From CAVRTM01 sp963696105 (GTDB taxonomy: Bacteria; Actinomycetota; Actinomycetes; Actinomycetales; Dermatophilaceae): a stretch of DNA of 64,000 nucleotides. A program made the translations under genes and the position numbers. This document shows, one piece after another, positions 34,281-42,346 of the stretch. The notes beneath the pieces are model-generated. The model saw only the letters and a program-made list of their open reading frames with translations. It made no database searches and was not told the DNA's origin. How positions within the stretch are numbered: position 1 is the first letter of the stretch; each line of letters starts with the position of its first letter. The DNA lies in assembly GCA_963696105.1 (NCBI GenBank), contig CAVOIP010000002.1, forward strand, positions 434,001 to 498,000, written 5' to 3'.

Positions 34281-35735
34281 TCACGGCAGAAGCGGCATGA
34301 GGAGACTGCCGATGCCGAGGACGACGAACCCGACCACGAAAGCAACCACGGTGAAGCCCATCACCCTGCGGATGTTGAGCTTGGCGATCGCCAGGACGGG
34401 CAGCAGCCAGAACGGCTGGATCATGTTGGCGACCGCCTCACCGTTGGCCACAGACATCGAGATCTTGCCGAGGTACGCCGGGGAGGACTGGCCCATCTGG
34501 ACGGCCGCGCTGACGGCGACCGGACCCTGGACCCCCCAGTGGCCGCCACCGGAGGGGACGAACAGGGAGATCACCACGGAGGCAATGTAGTTCAGCAGCG
34601 GCAACGTGTAGTAGGTCGCGTGCGACACGATCGCCGATGCGATCACCGTCTGCAGCGGGTTGACGCCGGCGTGCGAGGTGTAGCCCAGCAGCCCGATGAT
34701 CCCTCCGTAGAGCGGGTACTGGAGCAGGAGCGGTCCGGCGGTCTTGGCGGCTTCGGTGAACGCCCGGATGAAGCGGATGGGTGTCCAGTGGAAGAGCGCG
34801 CCGAGGATGAAGAAGAGCATGACCATCGAGGCGATGTTGAGCGCGAAGCCGCTCCGCACGAAGTAGACCGCGCCGGCGACGAACACGAGCACGTTGAGGA
34901 TCCACAGGTTCTCGAGGCGCTCGGCCATGGTGAGAGGGCCGCCCGGGCGAGCCGCGGCCGGGGTCTGGTCCAGCGCCAGCAGCGCTTCGAGGTCGACATC
35001 CGCCTCCCCCGTCGACTCCTGGGGGCGCGGCGACATCCGGTGGACGACGAAGCCGATGACCACGGCCAGCACGAGCATCGGGGCAAAGCTGTAGGGCCGG
35101 AAGATCGTGTCGCTCAGCGGCACGAGCTGATGGGTCTGCGTCCAGATGATGTTGAGCTTGCTCAGCTTGTCGGTGTTGGCAAGGGCGATGGAGCTGGAGA
35201 GGCCCCCGGTCCACACCATGTAGCCCATGTACCCGGCTGCGACCAGATAGGCGAAGTTGACCGTCCGCAGCCTCGCGAACACCTGGCGCGCCAGCAAGGC
35301 ACCCACCACCAGGCCCAGGCCCCAGTTGACGAGACACGCCAGGGCCGCGACGCCGAAGCACAGCAGCCCGCCCTGGGCCTGGTTCTTCGGCTTGCTCGCC
35401 AGCCACTGCAGGCCGCGCTTGACGATCGGGGCCTCGGCCAGCGTGTATCCACCCACCAGGATGAGGATCATCTGCATGGCGAAGGTGAAGATGTTGCCCT
35501 CGCCCCAGACACCCTTGTACCAGCCGTCGACGACACCGCCGAGGCTGGCGCCGGGCACGAAGGCGAAGATGAGGCCGACGACCAGCAGGGTCAGGATGAC
35601 GGCGAAGAGGTAGGGGTCCGGCATCCACTTCTCGACGTACCGGACGGACAGATCGGTGAACCGGTGCAGCGGGCCGGGACGGCCGGCGCTGACCCCCTGG
35701 TCCTCGTTCAGGACAACGTCGTGACCGTGCGACAT
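34281..35735 (-). CDS. Short-chain fatty acid transporter (AtoE family)
   Basis: Integral membrane transporter of 484 residues with about 12 hydrophobic segments. Family features: FTDLSVRYVEKWMPDPYLFAVILTLLV at the N-terminus, NWGLGLVVGALLAR, YMGYMVWTGGLSSSIAL, FVPSGGGHWGVQGP and ANMIQPFWLLPVLAIAKL, characteristic of AtoE/TIGR00366 proteins that take up acetoacetate and other short-chain fatty acids. ATG 35735 is preceded by GAGAGG and begins just before the conserved block; a longer upstream in-frame extension lacks conserved sequence. Neighbouring amidase could supply a carboxylate, but that link is speculative. Confidence 0.9.
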   Translation of the reverse strand: MSHGHDVVLNEDQGVSAGRPGPLHRFTDLSVRYVEKWMPDPYLFAVILTLLVVGLIFAFVPGASLGGVVDGWYKGVWGEGNIFTFAMQMILILVGGYTLAEAPIVKRGLQWLASKPKNQAQGGLLCFGVAALACLVNWGLGLVVGALLARQVFARLRTVNFAYLVAAGYMGYMVWTGGLSSSIALANTDKLSKLNIIWTQTHQLVPLSDTIFRPYSFAPMLVLAVVIGFVVHRMSPRPQESTGEADVDLEALLALDQTPAAARPGGPLTMAERLENLWILNVLVFVAGAVYFVRSGFALNIASMVMLFFILGALFHWTPIRFIRAFTEAAKTAGPLLLQYPLYGGIIGLLGYTSHAGVNPLQTVIASAIVSHATYYTLPLLNYIASVVISLFVPSGGGHWGVQGPVAVSAAVQMGQSSPAYLGKISMSVANGEAVANMIQPFWLLPVLAIAKLNIRRVMGFTVVAFVVGFVVLGIGSLLMPLLP

Positions 35736-36158
35736 GGGTGCCTCTCGTGCTGGTGGCTGCGGCCGCGTCAGGGGCTGCGGCGGTGGGACTGCAGAAGGCT
35801 GCATACTGCACCGTGGCAGTCCGCGAGCATGACAGTGGGGGCGGTGGGTCCGCAGCGGGGCGGCCTCTCCGGTCGGCCCACCGGGCGGATCTCGTCCTTC
35901 GCGGCACCGGCGAGCGCAGGCGTGACGGCCACTCCAGGTCGGACCAGGCGGCCCACGCTCGCGGCGAACGCGTCCCCGATGAGCTCGGCCGGCGTGGGCC
36001 ACTCCCTGCTGGACAGGCGGCAGCGCGACCACCATGTCGCGGGCGGGGACTTGAGGTGCTCCCGCGCCTGGGGGCGGTTCGCCGGTGCGGGCATCCTGGC
36101 CGCCGGGCAGGCCCGCTTCGCCATCTGGACCAGCAGCGCTGTGCACCTGCCCCTGGGA
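35736..36158. other. Unassigned stretch between AtoE gene and sigma factor terminator
   Basis: About 420 bases without a recognisable gene. Open frames exist on both strands (for example 35768-36193 minus and one on plus), but their translations are Arg/Pro/Ala-rich, lack family motifs and have no convincing ribosome sites. It probably holds the promoter of the AtoE-amidase pair and perhaps the relic of a lost gene. I see no repeat or structured RNA here apart from the terminator at its end. Confidence 0.4.
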
Positions 36159-36190
36159 CAGGTCAGGCGCCCCGGGGGGCGCCTGACCTG
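36159..36190 (-). terminator. Terminator hairpin after the primary sigma factor gene
   Basis: CAGGTCAGGCGCCCC (36159-36173) and its exact reverse complement (36176-36190) form a perfect 15-bp inverted repeat, 28 nt beyond the sigma factor stop at 36218. It contains no flanking T-run on the minus strand. As the only strong hairpin in the gap it is the likely 3' end of the sigma factor transcript. Confidence 0.8.
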
Positions 36191-36217
36191 CACAGACAGC
36201 GAACTGCGTTCGAGCGC

Positions 36218-37843
36218 TCAGTCCAGGTAGTCGCGCAGCACCTGGGAGCGGGAGGGGTGACGCAGCTTGCTCATGGTCTTGGACTCGATCTGGCGGATCC
36301 GCTCGCGGGTGACGCCGTAGACCTTGCCGATCTCGTCCAGCGTCTTGGGCTGGCCGTCGGTCAGCCCGAAGCGCATGGAGACCACGCCGGCCTCGCGCTC
36401 GGACAGCGTGTCCAGCACCGAGTGCAGCTGCTCCTGCAGGAGCGTGAACGAGACGGCGTCGGCCGGGACGACCGCCTCGGAGTCCTCGATCAGGTCACCG
36501 AACTCGCTGTCGCCGTCCTCACCGAGGGGGGTGTGCAGCGAGATGGGCTCGCGGCCGTACTTCTGGACCTCGACGACCTTCTCAGGAGTCATGTCGAGCT
36601 CCTTGGCCAGCTCCTCAGGGGTGGGCTCACGACCCAGGTCCTGGAGCATCTGGCGCTGCACGCGGGCCAGCTTGTTGATGACCTCGACCATGTGCACGGG
36701 GATGCGGATGGTGCGCGCCTGATCGGCCATCGCGCGGGTGATCGCCTGGCGGATCCACCACGTCGCGTACGTCGAGAACTTGAAGCCCTTGGTGTAGTCG
36801 AACTTCTCGACCGCGCGGATCAGGCCGAGGTTGCCCTCCTGGATGAGGTCGAGGAACAGCATGCCGCGGCCGGTGTAGCGCTTGGCGAGCGAGACCACGA
36901 GGCGCAGGTTGGCCTCGAGCAGGTGGTTCTTGGCGTTCTTGCCGTCCTGGGCGATCCACCACAGCTCGCGCTTGAGCTTCATGTCCATCTTGCCGCCGGC
37001 GTTGAGCTGCTCCTCGGCGAAGAGGCCGGCCTCGATCCGCTTGGCGAGCTCGACCTCCTGCTCGGCGTTGAGCAGGGCGACCTTGCCGATCTGCTTGAGA
37101 TAGTCCTTGACCGGGTCGGCGGTGGCGCCGGCGGTGACGACCTGCTGGGCCGGGGCGTCGTCCTCGTCGTCCTGGCGGATGACGAAGCCGGCGGACTCCT
37201 CGACCTCCTCGCCCTCCTTGGCGGACGCGGGCTTGGTGTCGTCGTCGGCCGTCTCGGTGTCGCTGTCGGCGACGACCGCGTCGACCAGCGCGTCGGCCTC
37301 GGCAGCGAGGTCGACGTCCTCGACCGCCTCATCCCCCTCGACGACGTCCTCGACGGCCACGTCGCCGGCCGGCACGTCAGCGGCCTGCGCGGCCTTCTTG
37401 GCGGCGCCGGTGGTCTTCTTGGCCGCGGTCTTCTTCGCCGGGGCGGCCGCAGCAGCCGCAGCCGTCCGCGTCGTGCTGGCGGCCGTCTTGACGGCGGTCT
37501 TGGTGCCGGCGCCGGTGCTCTTCTTCGCGGCGGCCTTCTTGGTGGCCGAAGCCGTGGTGGTGCGTCGGGCGGACGTCGCGGCGACGGCGCGGTGCGCGGT
37601 CTCGCTGTCGAGCGTGACGTGGATGCCCTGCTCCTCGAGCGATCGCAGCACGGCCTTCATCCGCTTGGGCGTGATCTCCGCCTCCACGAGCGCTGTCCTC
37701 AGGTGCTTGCTGTCCACCGAGCCGACAGAGGCACCGACCCGCATCAGCTCCTGCAGGGCAGGGTGGCTGAACTCGGCCGGCAGCGCCTTGGCCGGGCGGT
37801 CAGCCGCGGAGGAGGTGGAGGGGACTTGAGACACGAGCGACAC
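36218..37843 (-). CDS. rpoD: Primary RNA polymerase sigma factor RpoD/HrdB type
   Basis: Essential group 1 sigma-70. Residues 1-90 form region 1.1-like helices; a Lys/Ala/Thr-rich stretch (about 90-150) and an acidic Asp/Glu stretch (about 155-225) follow. From TADPVKDYLKQIGKVALLNAEQEVELAKRIE (region 1.2) the sequence is canonical: region 2 with NLRLVVSLAKRYTGRGMLFLDLIQEGNLGLIRAVEKFDYTKGFKFSTYATWWIRQAI (in parts), region 3, and region 4 with TLDEIGKVYGVTRERIRQIESKTMSKLRHPSRS. Full 541 residues, ending YLD as in actinobacterial SigA/HrdB. A consensus TATAAT lies 144 nt upstream. Downstream hairpin at 36159-36190. Confidence 0.97.
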   Translation of the reverse strand: MSLVSQVPSTSSAADRPAKALPAEFSHPALQELMRVGASVGSVDSKHLRTALVEAEITPKRMKAVLRSLEEQGIHVTLDSETAHRAVAATSARRTTTASATKKAAAKKSTGAGTKTAVKTAASTTRTAAAAAAAPAKKTAAKKTTGAAKKAAQAADVPAGDVAVEDVVEGDEAVEDVDLAAEADALVDAVVADSDTETADDDTKPASAKEGEEVEESAGFVIRQDDEDDAPAQQVVTAGATADPVKDYLKQIGKVALLNAEQEVELAKRIEAGLFAEEQLNAGGKMDMKLKRELWWIAQDGKNAKNHLLEANLRLVVSLAKRYTGRGMLFLDLIQEGNLGLIRAVEKFDYTKGFKFSTYATWWIRQAITRAMADQARTIRIPVHMVEVINKLARVQRQMLQDLGREPTPEELAKELDMTPEKVVEVQKYGREPISLHTPLGEDGDSEFGDLIEDSEAVVPADAVSFTLLQEQLHSVLDTLSEREAGVVSMRFGLTDGQPKTLDEIGKVYGVTRERIRQIESKTMSKLRHPSRSQVLRDYLD

Positions 37844-37987
37844 CGACTACCTTTCGTCGCGAGGGAACGCGAGGGGAAAACTGTGCACAGCGCATCGCCG
37901 GCGGGGGCACGCCGACGCTCGCTTCACGGGGGCTTGGGGGGATCTTCTCGACCAGCTGGGGGAACCTGTCCGGGCCGTCTTCCCACC

Positions 37988-37993
37988 ATTATA
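37988..37993 (-). promoter_or_regulatory. Consensus -10 element upstream of the sigma factor gene
   Basis: The minus strand reads GGTTTTATAATGG; TATAAT at 37993-37988 is a perfect -10 in a very G+C-rich setting. No good -35 is seen 16-18 bp upstream, so the promoter may rely on an activator. Transcription would start near 37981, giving a leader of about 138 nt before the sigma factor start. Confidence 0.55.
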
Positions 37994-38063
37994 AAACCTC
38001 GGGCGTCCCGCTCGCGCCCCGGTCCACCAGATCGAGCGTCGTTCGAGGCCGGACCGGGCCATG

Positions 38064-38642
38064 TCAGCGGCCCTGCCGCGCGGCGGCCTTGGCCGCCTGC
38101 TTGGTCTCGCGGACCTTGAGCAGCGACTCGTGGTCCACCACGTCGGCCACTGACCGGAACGACCCGTCCTCGCCGTACGGCGCGCAGGCCTGCTGCCACC
38201 CGGGTGGCCGCACGCCCAGCTGCTTGCCCAGGAGCGCGGTGAAGATCGCGGCCTTGGCCGGCCCGAAGCCGGGCAGCGCGTCGAGCCTGGAGCGCACCTC
38301 CTCCCCCGTCGTCGCGGTGGTCCAGAGGGCCGAGGTGTCGCCGTCGTAGTGCTCGACCACCGCACCGGCGAGCGCCTGGATCCGGCCGGCCATGGACCGG
38401 GGATAGCGGTGGACGGCCGGCGGTCGGGCGCAGATCTCGGCGAATCCGTCGGCGTCCCAGGTGGCGATGGCGCGCGGCTCCAGAGGGTTCTGCCCGAGCC
38501 GCTCGGCGAGCTTGGCCGGGCCCAGGAAGGCACGCTCCATGGGCATCTGCTGGTCAAGGAGCATGCCGAGCAGGAGCGCGAACGGATCGTGGCTGAGGAG
38601 GTCGTCCGCGTGCTGGTCGAGCGTCAGGCGCACCGAGGTCAT
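38064..38642 (-). CDS. HhH-GPD-type base-excision DNA repair family protein
   Basis: Protein of 192 residues related to DNA glycosylases. A helix-hairpin-helix DNA-binding motif with its Gly/Pro-rich end is visible at LDALPGFGPAKAAIFTALLGK (split, about 115-135), and the N-terminal half MLLDQQMPMERAFLGP resembles the helical domain of the HhH-GPD superfamily. No Cys cluster for an iron-sulfur site is seen at the C-terminus. This matches a conserved but uncharacterised actinobacterial branch. ATG at 38642 is favoured because GGAG is 6 nt upstream; a TTG 12 nt earlier is an alternative. It precedes the sigma factor gene in the same direction with a 220-nt gap. Confidence 0.85.
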   Translation of the reverse strand: MTSVRLTLDQHADDLLSHDPFALLLGMLLDQQMPMERAFLGPAKLAERLGQNPLEPRAIATWDADGFAEICARPPAVHRYPRSMAGRIQALAGAVVEHYDGDTSALWTTATTGEEVRSRLDALPGFGPAKAAIFTALLGKQLGVRPPGWQQACAPYGEDGSFRSVADVVDHESLLKVRETKQAAKAAARQGR

Positions 38643-38675
38643 CACGTACTCCAACGTCCGCAGGGGTGGAGAAAG

Positions 38676-38694
38676 TCCCCGCCGAGAGCGGGGA
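38676..38694 (-). terminator. Terminator hairpin after the universal stress protein gene
   Basis: TCCCCGC (38676-38682) and GCGGGGA (38688-38694) form a 7-bp stem around a 5-nt loop, followed on the minus strand by CTTTCTCC. The compact stem with a T-rich flank, 14 nt beyond the uspA-type stop at 38709, is a good intrinsic terminator. Confidence 0.7.
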
Positions 38695-38708
38695 GCAGCG
38701 CGCGCCGC

Positions 38709-39134
38709 TCAGTCGGCGGCGGCTGCCTTGACGGCGAGGACCGGGCAAGAGGCATCCAGCAGGATGCGCTGGGCGTTGGAGCCGAGGATCAGCTTGCCGA
38801 CCGGGGTGCGGCGGCGCAGGCCGATGACGATGAACTCGGCATTGACCTCCTCGGCGACCGCGATGAGGTCCTCGGACGGGTCGTTGCCGCGCACCAGCTG
38901 GCGGACCTCGTGGTTCACCCCGGCGGCATCGAGGCGGCCTTCGATCGTGCGTAGCTCGGACTCGAAGCGCACGGCCTCCTCGGCGTCGAAGTCCTTGCCG
39001 CCCCGGCTGGAGTTGATGACGATCAGCCTGCTGTGGCGAAGGAGCGACTCCTCCGCGGCACGGCGCAGAGCCGCGCGGCCCTCTTTGGTCGGCACGTAGC
39101 CCACGACGACTGCCACCTGAACCTCCTTGTTCAT
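38709..39134 (-). CDS. Universal stress protein (UspA fold)
   Basis: Single-domain UspA-fold protein, 141 residues. The ATP-binding pattern G-2x-G-9x-G-S/T is discernible in IGLRRRTPVGKLILGSNAQRIL (about 108-129, split), preceded by the strand EFIVIG. N-terminus VQVAVVVGYVPTKEGRAALRRA matches family. ATG at 39134. Universal stress proteins modulate survival under nutrient or redox stress, usually by binding nucleotide; specific partner unknown. A terminator hairpin follows. Confidence 0.92.
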   Translation of the reverse strand: MNKEVQVAVVVGYVPTKEGRAALRRAAEESLLRHSRLIVINSSRGGKDFDAEEAVRFESELRTIEGRLDAAGVNHEVRQLVRGNDPSEDLIAVAEEVNAEFIVIGLRRRTPVGKLILGSNAQRILLDASCPVLAVKAAAAD

Positions 39135-39251
39135 CGGCTCCGGCTGGGTACAGGCCGGTACGCGGACGCTACCGGATATCGGTGGTGGCCGCGGTCAGGT
39201 GGCCCGCAGGCACACCCGTGGTCAGTGGGTGCGCGGGCCCACCGCCGAGGG

Positions 39252-40388
39252 TCAGCGGGTGCGCAGGCGGGTGAGCGTGTCGCGCACCACCCGGCCGACC
39301 TGGTCGATCTCGATGAGGAAGCCGTCGTGCCCGTAGTCGGAGGTGATCATGCGCAGCGCGTCCTTCGAGCCGGCCGCGACGGCGATCTCCTCGGACAGCC
39401 GCGGGGGGTACAGCCGGTCGGAGTCGACCGCCACGACCACCAGGTCCGCGGTGACGCGGGACAGGGCGCTGGCGACGCCACCGCGTGCCCGCCCGATGTC
39501 GTGGGAGTTCATCGACTCGGTGAGGACGAGGTAGGAGTTGGCGTCGAACCGGCGGGTCAGCTTGTCGGCGTGGTGGTCGAGGTAGCTCTCCACGGCGAAG
39601 CGGCCACCGGCCCCGAGCGGCTGCTCGCCGGCCTGGGCTGCGCGCCCGAACCGGCTGTCCAGCTCGAGCTCGCTGCGGTAGGTCACGTGAGCGATCCTGC
39701 GCGCCAGGCCCAGACCGAGGTCCGGTCCCTGCGGGCGGTCGTAGTAGTCCCCGCCGTGGAAGTGCGGGTCCTGCCGGATGGCCAGGAGCTGCGGCTGGCA
39801 CCACGCGATCTGCTCCGCCGTGGCGTAGGCGCCGCTGGCCAGGATGAGGGCGGAGCGCACCCGGTCCGGGTGCGTCACCGCCCACTCCAGCGCACGCATC
39901 CCCCCCATCGACCCGCCGACCACGCACGCCCACGAGGTGATGCCGAGGGCGTCCGCAAGGGCCGCCTCGGCTGCGACCTGGTCCCGGACGGTGACGAAGG
40001 GGAACCTGCTGCCCCAGGGGCGCCCGTCCGGTCCGGGTGAGGAGGGGCCCGTCGTGCCCTGACAGCCACCCAGCACGTTGCTGGCGATCACGAACCACCG
40101 GTCGGTGTCCAGGGGCCGGCCGGGGCCGATCAGTCCGTCCCACCAGCCCGGAGTGGGGTGCCCGGGTCCGGCCGGTCCGGCGACGTGGCTGTCGCCGGTC
40201 AGGGCGTGCTCGACGAGGATGGCGTTGTCGCGCGCGGCGTTCAGCGAGCCCCACGTCTCGTAGGCCACCTGCACCGACGGCAGCGAGCCCCCCACCTCCA
40301 GCGCGAGCGTGCCGATCTGGAGGGTGCGACGCCGCCCGCAGGAGGGGTCGGCGTACGGCGTGCGCTGCTGGTCGGAGGTGACGGTCAC
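39252..40388 (-). CDS. metX: Homoserine O-acetyltransferase MetX
   Basis: Alpha/beta-hydrolase-fold acyltransferase making O-acetyl-L-homoserine, the substrate of MetY at the other end of this window. The nucleophile S160 lies in VVGGSMGGMRALEW; the catalytic Asp is in VVAVDSDRLYPP (about 313) and His in SDYGHDGFLIE (about 346). The conserved VEHALTGDSHVAG and NVLGGCQGTTGPSS are present. The 378 residues are standard. Acetyl rather than succinyl preference is assumed from family and not proved by residues. A SAM-IV type riboswitch with its promoter lies immediately upstream, so expression is expected to fall when SAM is plentiful. Confidence 0.95.
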   Translation of the reverse strand: MTVTSDQQRTPYADPSCGRRRTLQIGTLALEVGGSLPSVQVAYETWGSLNAARDNAILVEHALTGDSHVAGPAGPGHPTPGWWDGLIGPGRPLDTDRWFVIASNVLGGCQGTTGPSSPGPDGRPWGSRFPFVTVRDQVAAEAALADALGITSWACVVGGSMGGMRALEWAVTHPDRVRSALILASGAYATAEQIAWCQPQLLAIRQDPHFHGGDYYDRPQGPDLGLGLARRIAHVTYRSELELDSRFGRAAQAGEQPLGAGGRFAVESYLDHHADKLTRRFDANSYLVLTESMNSHDIGRARGGVASALSRVTADLVVVAVDSDRLYPPRLSEEIAVAAGSKDALRMITSDYGHDGFLIEIDQVGRVVRDTLTRLRTR

Positions 40389-40444
40389 GGTGGCTCCCCG
40401 AGGATCTGGGTCCGGCCGGACCCGCGCTTGCCGCCTGCCATCCA

Positions 40445-40535
40445 GACGGCCGGGTCATCACCCGGGGCACCCCACCGCGGAGGAGGGTTGCCGCCCAGCA
40501 AGCCGGGGCTCGATGCTGGAACTCATGACCTGCCC
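40445..40535 (-). ncRNA. SAM-IV type riboswitch upstream of metX
   Basis: On the minus strand the leader begins GGTCATGAG (40530-40522), continues with CAGC..GAGCCCCGGCTTGCTGG and CGGCAACCCTCC, then CGCGGTGGGGTGCCCCGGGTGATGACC (40474-40452, in parts). The outer GGTCAT/ATGACC pair closes the aptamer, and the AGCCCCGGCTTGCTGG...GGCAACCCTCC core is what I know from SAM-I/IV aptamers of actinobacteria. The gap between the aptamer and the start (about 60 nt) contains a CGGGTCCGGCCGGACCCAG hairpin that could be the expression platform near the ribosome site. Confidence 0.85.
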
Positions 40536-40538
40536 AGC

Positions 40539-40567
40539 AGTGTAAACCGGCGACGTCGGCCTGTCCG
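40539..40567 (-). promoter_or_regulatory. metX promoter
   Basis: CGGACA (40567-40562) and TACACT (40544-40539) are spaced 17 bp on the minus strand. Transcription would start near 40532, exactly at the 5' edge of the riboswitch, which supports both calls. The -35 box ends 9 nt from the stop of the DUF4192 gene, so metX has its own transcript. Confidence 0.7.
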
Positions 40568-40575
40568 CCCGCGTC

Positions 40576-41670
40576 TCACGCCGGCACACCGAAGGGCCGG
40601 ATGGCCAGGTCCACCATCCGCTCCAGCAGCCGGGCCAGGCGGTAGTCGGGATCCACCGCGAGCGCCCGCTCCAGCGCGATGCGGGTCAGCGCCCCGTCGC
40701 CGCGCCACCACGTGAACGACGCAAGCACGGTCAGCGCCGGGACCGTCCATGCCTCGGGTAGGGCTGCGCACACCGCGACCAGCCGGCGCTCGAGACGCTG
40801 GCAGTGCGCCGCGTGCGCCGCCGGGTCGTCCCCCGGGCCGTCGTCCGGGCGCAGCGGCGCCGGCAGGACCTCGAGCATCTGCTCCCGCAGCATCTCGGGA
40901 ACCAGGTCGAGGGTGAGGGCGCCGGGGCAGATCCACGCCACCAGCGCGTCGCGGATGTCGATGTCGGTCAGGGAGACGGCCAGCCGGGCCAGCTCGGGCG
41001 GGGACAGCGGCGGCAACGGCCCGTCCTCGTCGCGACAGCGCAGCACCGTGGCCCAGGCCTGCAGCTCACGCCGGCGCAGGTCGTGGAAGGTGGCGGCGGT
41101 GTCGTCGTAGGCCGCCCGCCGGGTCGACAGCCACTCGTCGGCGCAGGCGGCGACGGCGTCCGAGGCCGGCGGGGCGGCCGGACGCAGGCGGTCCGCGAGC
41201 GCCGCCCGGTCCGCCAGCGGGCTGATCTCGCGGCCGACGAACTCGGCGACGGCGGGCACCTCGTGCGGCCGCGGCAGGGGCCGGCCCCCGACCGGACAGC
41301 AGGCCACATCGGTGCAGTGCAGCGAGAACCACCGCCCGTCCCGGATGACGAGCCGGTCCCGGACGTCCATCCCCGCCTCGTGGCAGGCGTGCGCCATCGC
41401 GGCCAGCAGCGGGAGGCAGTCACCCTCGGAACGTTCGAACCCGAGCAGCAGGACCCCATCGGGCGCGTCCCGCCGCAGCGGGGGCAGCATCGCCTCGACC
41501 GCTTCGGCCGTGTGCTCGAGCGGCGGCAGGTCGATGCGCTGCACCAGGCCCATCCGGGTGCCGTGCAGGCTGACGACGACGAGGGACTCTCGTGGGTGGA
41601 AGCCGAGCTGGTAGGGCAGCACGGCCAGGATGTCGGACGGTCCGCCCAGGCGGATGCGGGTCGGGTTCAT
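40576..41670 (-). CDS. DUF4192 domain-containing protein
   Basis: Protein of 364 residues of the actinobacterial DUF4192 family. N-terminal RLGGPSDILAVLPYQLGFHPRESLVVVSLHG (split, about 6-36) is the conserved family start. The region CTDVACCPVGGRPLPRP (about 119-135) includes a Cys pair, and the C-terminal half with EAWTVPALTVLASFTWWRGDGALTRIALERAL resembles tetratricopeptide-like helices. ATG at 41670 has AGGAGAG 8 nt upstream; an upstream in-frame extension was rejected. Function is not established in the family. It precedes the metX promoter. Confidence 0.9.
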   Translation of the reverse strand: MNPTRIRLGGPSDILAVLPYQLGFHPRESLVVVSLHGTRMGLVQRIDLPPLEHTAEAVEAMLPPLRRDAPDGVLLLGFERSEGDCLPLLAAMAHACHEAGMDVRDRLVIRDGRWFSLHCTDVACCPVGGRPLPRPHEVPAVAEFVGREISPLADRAALADRLRPAAPPASDAVAACADEWLSTRRAAYDDTAATFHDLRRRELQAWATVLRCRDEDGPLPPLSPPELARLAVSLTDIDIRDALVAWICPGALTLDLVPEMLREQMLEVLPAPLRPDDGPGDDPAAHAAHCQRLERRLVAVCAALPEAWTVPALTVLASFTWWRGDGALTRIALERALAVDPDYRLARLLERMVDLAIRPFGVPA

Positions 41671-41774
41671 GCCCCGACTCTCCTGTCCGGACGAGGGTCC
41701 TGGGTCCTTCCGGGGAGCACCTGTGGAGGGTGGGACCCGCCGGCAGGGGGTGTGGAGGGCCCGGCCCGCGAGGG

Positions 41775-42143
41775 TCAGGAGAGAACGTCTCCCTGCACCG
41801 TGTTCTGCCGCTGCCGCTCCCAGGCGAGGTAGCCCTCGGTCTGGTTCACCAGCGCCGTGGCGATCCAGGCCACGACCAGGGCGTCGTCGCCGAGCCCGAA
41901 GATGCCCAGGGCCGCCTCGGGCACCAGGTCGATCGGCGAGACGACGTACAGAACGGCGCCGAACAAGAGGGCGAGCTGGCCGCGGGAGGTGCCGTGGTAC
42001 TCCCCGCGCAGCGTCGACCGGACCAGCCGCGGCACGGCGCGCAGCCGCTCCCCCAGACCCGGCGAGCCGGACCGGGTGGCGGCGTGGACCGCCATGCCGA
42101 TCGAGCGGAACGCTCCCCAGCGCATCGACGCCGTTGCTGCCAT
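41775..42143 (-). CDS. DUF1232 (YkvA-like) membrane protein
   Basis: Small protein of 122 residues with the DUF1232 core: LALLFGAVLYVVSPIDLVPEAALGIFGLGDDALVVAWI (split, about 60-98), in which the SPIDLVPE motif is diagnostic, and two membrane-spanning helices. ATG at 42143 is preceded by AAGGAGG 8 nt upstream, clearly favouring it over a longer frame starting at 42230. Function unknown; the family often accompanies membrane stress genes. It is divergent from the DNA ligase gene with a 203-nt gap. Confidence 0.88.
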   Translation of the reverse strand: MAATASMRWGAFRSIGMAVHAATRSGSPGLGERLRAVPRLVRSTLRGEYHGTSRGQLALLFGAVLYVVSPIDLVPEAALGIFGLGDDALVVAWIATALVNQTEGYLAWERQRQNTVQGDVLS

Positions 42144-42346
42144 CTCGTGTGCCTCCTTGGTCTGGGCGCGCTCGCTGCCGCCCGTTGCCGACAGCCTGTA
42201 CGACGGGCGGAACGCCCGCGCGGTTCCCACCGGAGACCGGATCGACCCGCGATCTCGGGCCCGGGGCCTGCCGCGACCCTGGCGCGCGGGCCCTCGGGGG
42301 CCTCGCTGGAGCGTCCCCCCGCAGGTTGTCGGACCCTGCTGCCAGC

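Noticed and set aside
35768..36193. Possible minus-strand gene of 141 codons beyond the sigma factor
   Set aside because: Arg/Pro-rich, no motifs, overlaps the terminator hairpin, no ribosome site.
34128..36230. Plus-strand open frame of 700 codons opposite the AtoE gene
   Set aside because: His/Asp/Gln-rich translation typical of antisense frames; the minus strand encodes a clear transporter.
40389..40444. Considered a separate small peptide upstream of metX
   Set aside because: The segment is better explained as the expression platform hairpin of the riboswitch.
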